A DNA stretch of 64,000 nt from Paractinoplanes ferrugineus (GTDB taxonomy: Bacteria; Actinomycetota; Actinomycetes; Mycobacteriales; Micromonosporaceae), in NCBI RefSeq assembly GCF_016862195.1, contig NZ_BOMM01000014.1, positions 62,001 through 126,000 of the forward strand, in the 5' to 3' direction. The first letter of the stretch is position 1; the number at the start of each line of letters is the position of its first letter. Shown here piece after piece: positions 53,012-62,051 of this stretch. Below the pieces are notes generated by a model, which did no database searches, was not told where the DNA came from, and worked only from the letters and a program-made list of their open reading frames with translations. A program made the position numbers and the translations under genes.

Positions 53012-54250
53012 TCAGGAGCCGGCGATCTCGAGCCGGACCGACGCCCCGCCGGAGGCGGATTTTCCGATCTTGAAGCCGGTCGCCACCTGCCCGGCGATGT
53101 CCAGGCCGAGGCCGGTGGATCCGCCGCCGGAGGCGCCCCGCTCGGCCGCTTCACCGGCGAAACCGGGGCCGTCGTCGGAGACTTCGAGCACCGCGCCGCC
53201 GGGCCGGGCGCGCAGCGAGACCGCCAGGCCGGTTCCGTCCGGGGTGTGGGCGAAGACGTTGCCGAGCAGGGCGTCCAGTGCGGCGGCGAGGTCGTCGGCG
53301 GCGACCGCCACCGGCAGCGGAACCGACGGCAGATCCTGGCCGAGGACGCGGCCGGTGTCCTCGGCCAGCACCGCCCAGAAGGCAACACGTTCGGTGACCA
53401 CAGCGGTCGCGTCGCAACTCGCGGCGACCGGGGTGACATCACGGCGCCGGGCCTGCTGGATCACCGCGGTCACCGCCCGTGCCACCCCGTCGGCGGCGGC
53501 CTCGACCCGGGCGGCCTCCTCGGGATCACGCAGCGACTCGGCCTCCAGCCGCAACGCCGTGAGCGGAGTGCGCACCCGATGGGAGAGATCGGCCAATCGT
53601 TCACGCTCGGCGGCGAGCAGGTCCTGGATGCGACCGGCCAGATGGTTGAGCGCCCCGGCGACCGCACGCAGCTCAGGCGGCCCGGCCGGGTCGGCGCGGG
53701 CGGTCAGCTCGGCGTTGGCGAGCCGGTGCGAGACCGACGACAGCTCGGTGATCGGGGTGACGATGGTGCGCGCGAGACGGTCGGCGACCAGCAGTCCGAG
53801 CAGCACCAGCGCGAGCCCCAGGCCGGCCAGCATCAGCCAGGTACGACCGACCCCGCGGTGCAGTTCGGCGTTCGTGACCAGGGTACGCACGACCGCCACG
53901 CCGCCGTTGCCGACGACCGGCACCACGAGTTCCTGGCCGGCGGCGGTGACCACGGTCAGGGCCTGGTTGCGGGCGGCCGCCAGCCGCACCGCGGGAGTGG
54001 CTTCGGACGGCGCCCCGAGCACGGTTCCGTCAGGCAGAAAGACAGTCACCGGTACGGGCTGGACCGGCACCGCCAAGCGCAGCGCCTCGCGGTCGCTGAC
54101 CAGCGGAACGATCGTCCGCACCACGTCGTCGGCGCGGCTGAGCGCCCGGTCGGCGGCCACCTGGCGCACCAGCAGTGCCATCGGCACCAGGAAAGCGAGC
54201 AGCACCAGCACCGTGGTCGCCGCGACCAGCAGGGTCAACCGGGCCCTCAC
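53012..54250 (-). CDS. Two-component sensor histidine kinase
   Basis: 412 aa, starting VRARLTLLVAATTVLVLLAFLVPMALLV (TM1), short periplasmic sensor, TM2 (about 152-175, TWLMLAGLGLALVLLGLLVA), HAMP, and a kinase core with LSHRVRTPLTALRLEAESL. The usual HELRTPL is replaced by HRVRTPL, as in CseC-like and related kinases. HATPase: LLGNVFAHTPDG, DDGPGF and STGLGLDIA. GTG 54250 overlaps the stop of the response regulator by 4 bp (GTGA). The frame extension to 54394 lies within the regulator and is rejected. Confidence 0.9.
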   Translation of the reverse strand: MRARLTLLVAATTVLVLLAFLVPMALLVRQVAADRALSRADDVVRTIVPLVSDREALRLAVPVQPVPVTVFLPDGTVLGAPSEATPAVRLAAARNQALTVVTAAGQELVVPVVGNGGVAVVRTLVTNAELHRGVGRTWLMLAGLGLALVLLGLLVADRLARTIVTPITELSSVSHRLANAELTARADPAGPPELRAVAGALNHLAGRIQDLLAAERERLADLSHRVRTPLTALRLEAESLRDPEEAARVEAAADGVARAVTAVIQQARRRDVTPVAASCDATAVVTERVAFWAVLAEDTGRVLGQDLPSVPLPVAVAADDLAAALDALLGNVFAHTPDGTGLAVSLRARPGGAVLEVSDDGPGFAGEAAERGASGGGSTGLGLDIAGQVATGFKIGKSASGGASVRLEIAGS

Positions 54251-54933
54251 GCCGACGGCTCGCTCAGTTTGATCCCGACGCCGCGCACGGTGTGCAGATA
54301 GCGGGGCGCCTGCGCGGTCTCCCCCAGCTTGCGGCGCAGCCAGGACAGGTGCACGTCGACCGTCTTGTCGGTGCTGCCGTAGGGCACCTGCCACACCTCG
54401 GTCAGCAGCTCCCGTTTGGTGACGACCTGCCCGGCCCGCAGGGCGAGGTGGTGCAGCAGATCGAACTCACGCGGGGTCAACTCCACCGGGTCGCCGTCAA
54501 GACTCACCGACCGGGCGCCCGGATCGATCCGCAATCCACCGACAGTGACAAGCGACGACGTCTCGGCGGCGGTGGGGCCCCGGCGCAACACAGCCCGGAT
54601 CCGGGCGTCCAGCTGCGCCGCGGTGAACGGCTTGACCACATAGTCGTCGGCCCCCGCGTCCAGCAGCCGGACCATCTCGACCTCCTCGTCTCGGGCGGTC
54701 GCGATGATCACCGGGACCCGGGACACGGCGCGCAGCATGCGCAGCAGTTCGCGGCCGTCCAGGTCGGGCAGGCCCAGGTCGAGGACGATCAGGTCGGGCT
54801 TCTCGGCGAGCGCCGTCCGCAGGCCCGCCATCGCGGCCGGCGACGCGGCCACGGCGTGACCCCGCTCCCGCAGCGCGCGCAGCAGAGTGGCCCGGATCGC
54901 CGGGTCGTCCTCGATCAACAGGAGTCTCGCCAC
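54247..54933 (-). CDS. OmpR-family response regulator
   Basis: 228 aa. Receiver with LLIEDDPAIRATLL, phosphoacceptor Asp in LIVLDLGLPDLDG and Lys in YVVKPFTAAQL; C-terminal winged helix with LTPREFDLLHHLA and GVGIKLSEPS. Forms a unit with the overlapping kinase. Divergent from a small membrane-anchored protein (103 bp between), and the intergenic CTTAACCTTCCGTTATCC-type sequence could be its own binding site. Confidence 0.93.
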   Translation of the reverse strand: MARLLLIEDDPAIRATLLRALRERGHAVAASPAAMAGLRTALAEKPDLIVLDLGLPDLDGRELLRMLRAVSRVPVIIATARDEEVEMVRLLDAGADDYVVKPFTAAQLDARIRAVLRRGPTAAETSSLVTVGGLRIDPGARSVSLDGDPVELTPREFDLLHHLALRAGQVVTKRELLTEVWQVPYGSTDKTVDVHLSWLRRKLGETAQAPRYLHTVRGVGIKLSEPSA

Positions 54934-55035
54934 GGCTGCACGCTAACCGGTGCGAGCCGCCGACCGGCGCCTTCTTAACCTTCCGTTATCCATGCCGCGG
55001 GCCCACCTTAGGGTCGGACGGCGCAGAGTAGGCAT

Positions 55036-55491
55036 ATGCGTTTGCTGGATCGTCTGGGCCGTCGGCCCATGGTCATCGTCGCCGGATGGATCGTGGCGGC
55101 GGTGCTCGCCGTGCTTGTCGGGGTGGTCGGCATCGGCGTGGTGGGCGCGGGCCTGACGTCGCGGCCGGGCGTGTCGATAAGCGAGCGGGACGTGGAGATC
55201 GCGCTGGGCTCGGCGTCCGCCTCCCCACCGCTGACGCCGTCGCGGGCACCGAGCACGGGAGTCGGTGCGCCGGCGTCGAGTGCGCAGTCCTTCGCCACCG
55301 CCGGCGGCACCGTGGTGGCCGACTGCGAGCGCATCGAGGCGATGTCGCCCGCGCAGGGCTACGCGATCCACGAGCAGGACGATCACCAGGGCGAGTTCCG
55401 CGGGATCCGCGACGACCACGACCGGGTCAAGGTGGAGTTGACCTGCTCCGGCGGGGTGCCTCAAGTGCGGGTACGCACGGAGGACGACTGA
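55036..55491 (+). CDS. Small membrane-anchored/secreted protein, unknown function
   Basis: 151 aa. One TM or signal segment (about 12-40), a Ser/Pro/Thr-rich linker, then a ~60-residue extracellular domain (ATAGGTVVADCERIEAMSPAQ... to the end) with two Cys and several Asp/His, including EQDDHQGEFRGIRDDHD. I do not recognise the family with confidence; similar tails occur beside two-component systems in actinobacteria. Divergent from the response regulator, hence a probable target or accessory sensor of that system. Confidence 0.78.
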   Translation: MRLLDRLGRRPMVIVAGWIVAAVLAVLVGVVGIGVVGAGLTSRPGVSISERDVEIALGSASASPPLTPSRAPSTGVGAPASSAQSFATAGGTVVADCERIEAMSPAQGYAIHEQDDHQGEFRGIRDDHDRVKVELTCSGGVPQVRVRTEDD

Positions 55492-55534
55492 CCCGGCATC
55501 ATGGTCCCGTCCAGGATCAGTCACGGGGGGCCTG

Positions 55535-56713
55535 ATGAACTTCACGCCGGGCCGGCTGGCCGCGGTCGGCGCCGGCCTGCTCGCTCTCGTCGGCGCCACG
55601 GCGGTCGCGGTGAACGTGCTCGTGCCGGCCCCCGACAAGCCCACCTGGCGCAGCTCGATCGGCAAGCTCCCGGCCGCGCCGTTGGCCGCGCGCCGGGATG
55701 TCGCAGCCGTCTGGACCGGCACCGAGATGATCGTCTGGGGCGGCAGCAACCAGTCGGCCGGGCTGTTCCGGGCGGACGGCGCCGCCTACGATCCCGGCCT
55801 GGGCAGCTGGCGGATGCTTCCGGCGGCTCCGCTCGGCGCCCGCGCCGAGGCCCAGGCGGCCTGGACGGGCACCGAGATGATCGTCTGGGGCGGCTCGGAC
55901 GCCCGGCACAGTCCACGGGGTGTCACCGACGGCGCCGCCTACAGCCCCGGCAGCAACCGCTGGCGGCGCATCGCCGCGGCCCCGGGCACCGGCCGCACCG
56001 GCGGGCAGACGCTGATGGTCGACGGCCGGATGGTGGTGTTCGGCGGATCCGGCGTGGACGGCACCGACGCCGCCCGGACCGTCCTGGTCTACGACCCACG
56101 GGCGGACCGGTGGACGACGTTCCGGGAGCCGGGGCGGGTGGTCGCCGCGGCGGCGGCCGGCTCGACGCTGGTGCTGGCGTACACCGACGACGACGGCGTC
56201 GTCTCGGTCGAACAGGTGAGCGTGACCGGCTCCGGTCTGGTGCGGGGACCGTCGCCCATCGCCGACGATCCCGTCGACCGGGTCGGGCTGACCGTGGACG
56301 CGGGCGTCGCGTACCTCGTGCTCACGGACCGGGATCAGCGCACCCGGATCTTCGGCGGCGCGCTCACCGACGGACTCGTGGCCCCCGGCAACTGGACCGA
56401 GAAGGAGACGTCGGCCGAAGTCAGCGCCCCCAACCAGCTCGGAACCGGCTACCCCGGGCTGGCCACCCCGCTCCGGCCCGGCGTGCTTCTGCTGGCCGGG
56501 ATGCCCGAGGTCAGCGCGGTCGACCCGCGGACCGGCCGGGTGCTGCTCCGCGAGACGACGCTGGCGCGGGCCGGCTTCTGCGGAGTCAGCGGCGCTCTGG
56601 TCTGGACCGGCGCCCAGATCCTCGGCTGGGGCGGCCAGACCTGCCGGGCCACCGGTCCAGCGCTGACCGCCGACGGCATCGCCCTGACCGCCCACCCGGA
56701 CGACCGGGTGTGA
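55535..56713 (+). CDS. Secreted Kelch-repeat beta-propeller protein
   Basis: 392 aa with N-terminal signal anchor (residues 8-28). Kelch-like blades recur: VWTGTEMIVWGGSN, AWTGTEMIVWGGSD, MVDGRMVVFGGSG, and a later VWTGAQILGWGGQT. Likely an extracellular binding protein. GGGGGG precedes ATG 55535. A 44-bp gap separates it from the previous gene; it may be co-transcribed. Confidence 0.82.
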   Translation: MNFTPGRLAAVGAGLLALVGATAVAVNVLVPAPDKPTWRSSIGKLPAAPLAARRDVAAVWTGTEMIVWGGSNQSAGLFRADGAAYDPGLGSWRMLPAAPLGARAEAQAAWTGTEMIVWGGSDARHSPRGVTDGAAYSPGSNRWRRIAAAPGTGRTGGQTLMVDGRMVVFGGSGVDGTDAARTVLVYDPRADRWTTFREPGRVVAAAAAGSTLVLAYTDDDGVVSVEQVSVTGSGLVRGPSPIADDPVDRVGLTVDAGVAYLVLTDRDQRTRIFGGALTDGLVAPGNWTEKETSAEVSAPNQLGTGYPGLATPLRPGVLLLAGMPEVSAVDPRTGRVLLRETTLARAGFCGVSGALVWTGAQILGWGGQTCRATGPALTADGIALTAHPDDRV

Positions 56714-56728
56714 ACGGCCGCGAGTCCG

Positions 56729-56851
56729 TCAGCGCATCTTGGTCAGGACGCCGGCAAGCGCGTACGCCACGTGCTGGGCACCGTGATATTCGGCGATCTC
56801 GGCCGGGGCGCCGATCCGGCCGCGCGCGGTCAACTGGTTCATCACGTCCAC
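56729..56851 (-). CDS. Possible 40-codon ORF or gene remnant
   Basis: Minus-strand reading from GTG 56851: VDVMNQLTARGRIGAPAEIA...ALAGVLTKMR. It has strong GC3 and fills most of the gap between the Kelch and permease genes. No ribosome site is clear and no family is recognised; it may be the C-terminal remnant of a lost gene. Confidence 0.3.
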   Translation of the reverse strand: MDVMNQLTARGRIGAPAEIAEYHGAQHVAYALAGVLTKMR

Positions 56852-56922
56852 TCGTTCGCGACCGACCGGGGCCCGGCGACCGGGCAGCCACGGAGGGCCG
56901 CCGTGCGATAGCTTCAGGGATC

Positions 56923-59730
56923 ATGCTCGTTGACCGTCTCACCTCGGCCGCGGTTCTCGGCGGACTACGACAGCGGGCCTGGTCGCTCCTGATCGTCGCC
57001 GCCTTCGGCGTGCTGGCCGCGGCCGGTGCGGCGGGCCAGATGTTCGCCGAGGCATCGGACAACGCCGCGTTCCGGGTGCGGCTCGACGAGGTCGCCACGA
57101 CCTCGCGGCAGAACGACGCGGCGGTCGTGCGCATATCGGCCGACGTCGGCCCGAAGAGCTTGGACCAGCAGTCGGTGATCGCCGACATCCGGCGGGTGCC
57201 CGGCATGACCGAGCCCGACCTGACCGGCTCGTCGGTCGGCGCCGAGCTGGCCGCCCCCACGTTCTGGGGCTTCACGGTCGACGACCGTGAGCGGGGGCGT
57301 CTCTTCGCCGTCGGCTCACCGGTCGCCGAGCTGGTCCCGGTCGGCGCGAGCGGCCCGGCCGGCATCTGGCTGCCCCAACCGATGGCCGCCGAGCTCGGCG
57401 TGCGGGCCGGCGATCAGGTCGTGCTCGCCCTCAAGTTCGGCAACCGGGGCATTCCCCGCCGGGTCACCACGCCGGTCGGCGGCATCTACGCCGTCGACGC
57501 GGCCGGGCGGCTGCCGGCCGAGGTGAACGGGGGTCACAAGTGGGCGCTGCGCCGGGGCGACACCCCGGAGGACACCGAATACCAGACGCTTCCCGCGTAC
57601 CTCCTCATCGGCGACGTGCCGACAGTGGAACGCCTGGCCGAGGCCACCGGTGACCAGATCTTCTGGTCGGTCGAGGCGGCGCTGGCCCCGGGCGTGACGC
57701 TCACCGAGGCGAAACGCACGGCCGACGGCTTGGAGGGGGTACGCCGGAAATACGCGACGAACCTGCCGGCCGACGGCAACGACCTGCTCTCGCTGCGGTT
57801 CGCCAGCGGCATCGGCCGGATCGTCGACAGCGCCCGGGCCCAGACCGAGACGGTGCGCCGGCGCACCCGGCCGGTCGAGTGGGCGGCCACCGGCGTCGGG
57901 CTGGCCTCGGTGCTGGCGGTGGCGCTGCTGACCGCCCGGCGCCGGGACCGGGAGATCCGCCACGAGGTCGCCACCGGGATCGGCGCGCTCCGGGTGGGCG
58001 GTCTCTGGTTGCTCGAACACCTGCTTCCGGCCGCGCTGGGGGCGGCATTGGGCTGGCTGGCCGCCTGGCAGCTGGTGGTGTGGCTCGGCCCGCCGGGCCG
58101 GCTGGCCGACTCGCCGGCTCCGGCCGGCGTGACGGCGGCCTCGGTCGCCCTTGCCGGTCTGGCCACGGTCGGTCTGGTGGGCGCGCTCGCGGCGATGCGA
58201 CGGGTACGGCCATCGCCGCCGGCCACCGCCCGACGACCGCTGCCGTGGGCCGCGATGGTGGTGGTCGCCGCCCTGGTCGCCGCCGCCGGCCTGGTGAGCG
58301 CGGACGACAAGGCCGGCGGCGTCGACCTGTTGGTGCCGTTGCTGGTGCTGGCCGCGCTCGGCGTGATCGCGAGCTGGTTGCCAGGTTGGCTCGCGGGTGG
58401 TTCGCGCTCGCCGCGCGGCTGGTGGCCGAGATGGTCGACGGCCGGTTCCGGGCTGCCTTCATCGCCGGCGCGGGCGGTGGTGTGGCTCGCCCGCCGCCGG
58501 CTCGGCTCCGGCGGTGCCGAGCGTCGGCTCGCCGGCACGGTGGTGACAGCGGGTCTCGGCATGTTGCTGTTCGGCCTGTCCGCGGTGGAGTCCACGGCCG
58601 TCTCGTCGGACGACCGGATCGCGGTCGCGGCCGGCGCCGAGAGCGTCGCGGTGCTTGACGGCGGCTCGTCCACACTTGACCCGAGCGCCGCAGTCGCCCC
58701 CGCCGTCGACCCGGCGACCGGCGCCCTGGCGGACGCCCCGGTGGCCGGCGCCCGCATCCCTCCGCTGCCCGCCGGCAACACCGTGGTCTGGCGCTCCGAC
58801 GTGCTCACCCCGCTCGACGACTTCCGCAAGGACCTGCTGGTCATCGACCCGGCCCGGTTCCTGAACGTGGCGATGTGGGGGCACGGCCCGGAGCTGGCGG
58901 CGGCTCGCGCCGCGGTGGCCGGGCTGGCCGCCGACCCGGGCACCGCCGACGAGACGAACGGCAGCGGCTCGGCCCGGGTCATCGTGGTCGGCGATCCGTC
59001 GTCGGTCCACGTCGACACGATCCGCGCGACGGTCGGCTCCGCGGTCGAGGACCTGACGGTGGCCGCCCGTGTCGCCGCGTTCCCCGGCATGCAGGGTCGC
59101 CCGATGTACGTCGTCGCCGCCACCCCGATGTTCGCCAAGCTCGGCCCCGACGATCCACGGCTGAGGGCCCGCACCGAATTACCCGCCGGCGCCCAGCTCT
59201 TCCGCACCTTCCTGTGGAGTTCCACCAGCGTCGGACCGGTGCTGACGGCGGCCGGCGTGCAGCCCGAGACGGTGAGCAGCGCGACCCTGCTGCGACAGAA
59301 CGCCACCTACATCGCGACCGAGCGCGCCCGCGGCTATCAGCTCGCCATCGCCGGCTACCTGGCTCTGCTGGCGGTGCTGACCCTGTGCGTCTATGCCCAG
59401 CGAACCGCGGTGCTGCGCCGCCCGACCGACCTGATGCTGGCCCGGGTCGGTCTCGGCCGGGCCCGGGTGCGCCGGGCGCGGGCCCTGGAGTTCGTGCTGC
59501 TGGCGGTGGTCGCGTACGGCGCCGCCGTGGCCGGGGTGGCCGCGCTCGCGCCGCTCGGCGGCCGGCTGCTCGACGAGCAGCCCGGCCTGCTCCCGCACTA
59601 TGCGTTCCAGCTCTCCCCGCTCGGCCTCGCGATCACCGCCGCGGCCGCCCTCGTGGCGGCGGCGCTGGCGGTCGCGCTGACCACGGTGCGCTCGGCGAGC
59701 GCGGAGGAGGATGCCTACCGTGACGACTGA
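56923..59730 (+). CDS. FtsX/MacB-like ABC transporter permease
   Basis: 935-aa permease with large extracytoplasmic domains. One TM at the start (LLIVAAFGVLAAAGAAGQMF), a ~270-residue external domain, a group of helices (about 310-510), a second external domain and three terminal helices (YLALLAVLTLCVYAQRT to the end). Typical of type VII ABC systems for lipoprotein or peptide export or signal transmission. ATG 56923 begins MLVDRLTSAAVLGG; the frame upstream (to 55501) is a shadow of the Kelch gene. Two ATPase genes follow in the same operon, the first overlapping. Confidence 0.87.
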   Translation: MLVDRLTSAAVLGGLRQRAWSLLIVAAFGVLAAAGAAGQMFAEASDNAAFRVRLDEVATTSRQNDAAVVRISADVGPKSLDQQSVIADIRRVPGMTEPDLTGSSVGAELAAPTFWGFTVDDRERGRLFAVGSPVAELVPVGASGPAGIWLPQPMAAELGVRAGDQVVLALKFGNRGIPRRVTTPVGGIYAVDAAGRLPAEVNGGHKWALRRGDTPEDTEYQTLPAYLLIGDVPTVERLAEATGDQIFWSVEAALAPGVTLTEAKRTADGLEGVRRKYATNLPADGNDLLSLRFASGIGRIVDSARAQTETVRRRTRPVEWAATGVGLASVLAVALLTARRRDREIRHEVATGIGALRVGGLWLLEHLLPAALGAALGWLAAWQLVVWLGPPGRLADSPAPAGVTAASVALAGLATVGLVGALAAMRRVRPSPPATARRPLPWAAMVVVAALVAAAGLVSADDKAGGVDLLVPLLVLAALGVIASWLPGWLAGGSRSPRGWWPRWSTAGSGLPSSPARAVVWLARRRLGSGGAERRLAGTVVTAGLGMLLFGLSAVESTAVSSDDRIAVAAGAESVAVLDGGSSTLDPSAAVAPAVDPATGALADAPVAGARIPPLPAGNTVVWRSDVLTPLDDFRKDLLVIDPARFLNVAMWGHGPELAAARAAVAGLAADPGTADETNGSGSARVIVVGDPSSVHVDTIRATVGSAVEDLTVAARVAAFPGMQGRPMYVVAATPMFAKLGPDDPRLRARTELPAGAQLFRTFLWSSTSVGPVLTAAGVQPETVSSATLLRQNATYIATERARGYQLAIAGYLALLAVLTLCVYAQRTAVLRRPTDLMLARVGLGRARVRRARALEFVLLAVVAYGAAVAGVAALAPLGGRLLDEQPGLLPHYAFQLSPLGLAITAAAALVAAALAVALTTVRSASAEEDAYRDD

Positions 59731-60532
59731 GCCGCTGTTGCAGGGCCGGGAACTGCTCCAGCTCTACGCCGCGCCGACCGGCCCGACCCAGGCGCTGCGC
59801 GGCGTCGACGTGACCGTGGTCGGCGGCCGGATCAGCGCGATCACCGGCCCGTCCGGCAGCGGCAAATCCACCCTGCTCGCGCTGCTGGCCCTGCGCGAAC
59901 GACCGGCCGGCGGCGAGCTGCGTCATCGAGGCACGCTGGTGTCCGGCCTGTCCCGGCGCCGGTTGCAGCAACTGCGCCGCCGCGAGATCGGCTGGGTGGC
60001 GCAGCGACCGACGCACAGCCTGTTCCCGCAGCTGGACGCGCGTGGACAGATCGAGCAGATGGCCCGCCTGCGCGGCGTCACCTGCGATCCGCTCGACGTG
60101 CTGGCCGAGGTCGAACTGACCGGCCGCGCCGCCGCGCTGCCGGCCGTGCTGTCCGGCGGTGAGCAGCAGCGACTCGCGGTGGCGGCGGCCTCGGTCGGCA
60201 CGCCCGCCCTGCTGGTGGCCGACGAGCCGACCGCCGAACTCGACGACGACTCGGCCGCGCTCGTGCTGCGACTGCTGCGGGCCCGGGCCGACGCGGGCAG
60301 CGCCGTCGTGCTCGCCACCCACGACGCGCGGGCGATGGCGGCCGCCGACACCGTGCTGCGGCTGCGGCACGGCGTGCTCACCGGTTCCGCCTCCGACGGC
60401 CGTGCGCACACCAGCATGATCGACGGCCAGGGCCGCATCCAGCTGCCCGAGGACGCGCTGCCCCTGTTCCCCGACGGCCAGGTGGTCGTCACCGTCGTAG
60501 ACGGCCACGTCGAGCTGCACCGTCCGGAGTGA
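59720..60532 (+). CDS. ABC transporter ATPase (first of two)
   Basis: 270 aa. Walker A GPSGSGKST, signature LSGGEQQRLAVA, Walker B LLVADEPTAELD and switch His in ATHD. GTG 59720 has GGAGGAGG 9 nt upstream; ATG 59711 is also in frame but too close to that site. Overlaps the permease end by 11 bp. A C-terminal ~40-residue extension (SMIDGQGRIQLPEDALPLF...) goes beyond the core and resembles those of LolD-like actinobacterial relatives. Confidence 0.92.
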   Translation: MTTEPLLQGRELLQLYAAPTGPTQALRGVDVTVVGGRISAITGPSGSGKSTLLALLALRERPAGGELRHRGTLVSGLSRRRLQQLRRREIGWVAQRPTHSLFPQLDARGQIEQMARLRGVTCDPLDVLAEVELTGRAAALPAVLSGGEQQRLAVAAASVGTPALLVADEPTAELDDDSAALVLRLLRARADAGSAVVLATHDARAMAAADTVLRLRHGVLTGSASDGRAHTSMIDGQGRIQLPEDALPLFPDGQVVVTVVDGHVELHRPE

Positions 60533-60534
60533 TC

Positions 60535-61152
60535 ATGACCCTGCTGGAGGTCCGAGGTGTCAGCCATCGACGCGACAAGACGTACGTCCTGCGGGACGTC
60601 GACCTGTCACTCGAGCCGTCGGCCCTGACCGTCCTGGCCGGACGGTCGGGTTCCGGCAAGTCGACCCTGTGCCACCTGATCGCCGGCGTCATGAAGCCGA
60701 CCAGTGGCGACCTGCTGATCGGCGGCCGGCCCCCGACCACCGACTGGGCCACCGTCTCCCTGCTTCCCCAGCGGCTGGCCCTGGAGCCGTCCCTGACAGT
60801 CGAGGAGAACGTCCTGCTCCCGGCCGCGCTGCGCGCCACCGGCCGGCCGGAGGTCCTGCTTCAGCGGCTCGGCCTCGCCGGCATCGCGAAGCGGCCGGTA
60901 CAGGACACCTCGCTCGGCGAGCAGCAGCGGACGGCGCTGGGGCGGGCCCTCGTGCTCGGGCCGCAGGTGGCCGTTCTCGACGAGCCGACCGCCCACCAGG
61001 ACGACGAGCACGTGCACCTGGTGCTCGACGCCCTGCGAGCGGTCGTCGAATCGGGCACGCTCGCCATCGTGGCGACCCACGACCAGCGGGTCATCGAGGC
61101 GGCCGACAACGTCGTACGGCTGCGGTCTGGTCGCATCACTCCGGAGCCTTGA
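60535..61152 (+). CDS. ABC transporter ATPase (second)
   Basis: 205 aa. Walker A GRSGSGKST, Walker B VAVLDEPTAHQD, ATHD; the signature reads TSLGEQQRTAL, a degenerate LSGGQ. With the first ATPase it would form a heterodimer with one weakened site. ATG 60535 has GGAG 8 nt upstream; GTG 60529 overlapping the previous stop (GTGA) is an alternative. The 3' end overlaps the leftward hydrolase by 17 bp. Confidence 0.9.
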   Translation: MTLLEVRGVSHRRDKTYVLRDVDLSLEPSALTVLAGRSGSGKSTLCHLIAGVMKPTSGDLLIGGRPPTTDWATVSLLPQRLALEPSLTVEENVLLPAALRATGRPEVLLQRLGLAGIAKRPVQDTSLGEQQRTALGRALVLGPQVAVLDEPTAHQDDEHVHLVLDALRAVVESGTLAIVATHDQRVIEAADNVVRLRSGRITPEP

Positions 61153-61987
61153 GAACCTCGCGCAGCTTGGCCGCGAATTCCGCGGGCTTGCCCGCGTAGC
61201 CGGAATCCCCGCCCACGAAACCGCCGTGGTGGCTGGGGAAGACCGTGGGTTCCTGGCCGAGGAGTTCGGCCAGGCCTTGCGCTGTACGTGCGGTGTAGGT
61301 GCCCGCCGACTCCTCGCCGACCGCGACCACGATCCGGGTCGAGGCCGCCGTCAACGCCGCCACGTCGGGCTCGAAGTCGATGATCGCCCACGCGCGCTTG
61401 GACAGCAGCGGATCGTCGCGGTTGCCGTCGTCGCCGGCCGGCATGCCGAACATCGCCGGATCGGGCGCCGGCCGCGCGAAGAACTCGTCGGTGAACTCGC
61501 CCTGCCACGAGGTCATCACGATGAACGCGGCCATTCCCGCGCCGGCGCCCTTCGCCTCGTAGGCGTCGTTGAAGAAGGCGCGCGCCCGGGCGGCGGCCGC
61601 GGCGTCGGGCAACACCGCATTGATCGGCGGCTCGTGTGCGACCAGGGTGTGCACGTCGGCCGGGTGTTTCGCGACGAGTTCCAGGGCGGTCACCGCCCCG
61701 CCGCTGCTGGCGAAGACGTCGACCGGGCCGAGCCGTTCGATGAGCGCGTGCAGATCCTCGGCCTGGTCGTAGGGATTCAGATCGGCCCGGCCGTCCTTGC
61801 GGACGCTGCGGCCGAGGCCGCGCGGGTCATAGGTGACAACAGTACGGTCGGTGAAGTGCTCGGCGAGCGCGGTGAAGCCGTCCGCCGTCATCGGCTGCCC
61901 GATCATGAGCAACGGTCGTTCGCCGGCTCCCTCGCGAACGTCGTAGACCAGGTCGACGGCGGGAAGTGCGAGCGTGTGCGTCTGCAT
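61136..61987 (-). CDS. Alpha/beta hydrolase
   Basis: 283-aa single-domain hydrolase: oxyanion region MIGQPMTA, TYDPRGLGRS, nucleophile elbow VFASSGGAVTAL (A-S-S-G-G, second Ser nucleophile), Asp region and a final His in PSHHGGFVG. Substrate unknown; may be an esterase, epoxide hydrolase or bromoperoxidase-like enzyme. Single gene, no operon partner. Confidence 0.87.
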   Translation of the reverse strand: MQTHTLALPAVDLVYDVREGAGERPLLMIGQPMTADGFTALAEHFTDRTVVTYDPRGLGRSVRKDGRADLNPYDQAEDLHALIERLGPVDVFASSGGAVTALELVAKHPADVHTLVAHEPPINAVLPDAAAAARARAFFNDAYEAKGAGAGMAAFIVMTSWQGEFTDEFFARPAPDPAMFGMPAGDDGNRDDPLLSKRAWAIIDFEPDVAALTAASTRIVVAVGEESAGTYTARTAQGLAELLGQEPTVFPSHHGGFVGGDSGYAGKPAEFAAKLREVLKAPE

Positions 61988-62051
61988 GCCGCCGACGTTA
62001 GGCCATGGGGGGCGGGTGGTGCCGCCCCGTAGGCGACACCACCCGCGCAGC

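Noticed and set aside
55501..56922. N-terminal extension of the FtsX-like permease by 470 codons
   Set aside because: That part is an out-of-frame reading of the Kelch gene, Arg/Gly-rich, and the permease similarity begins at ATG 56923.
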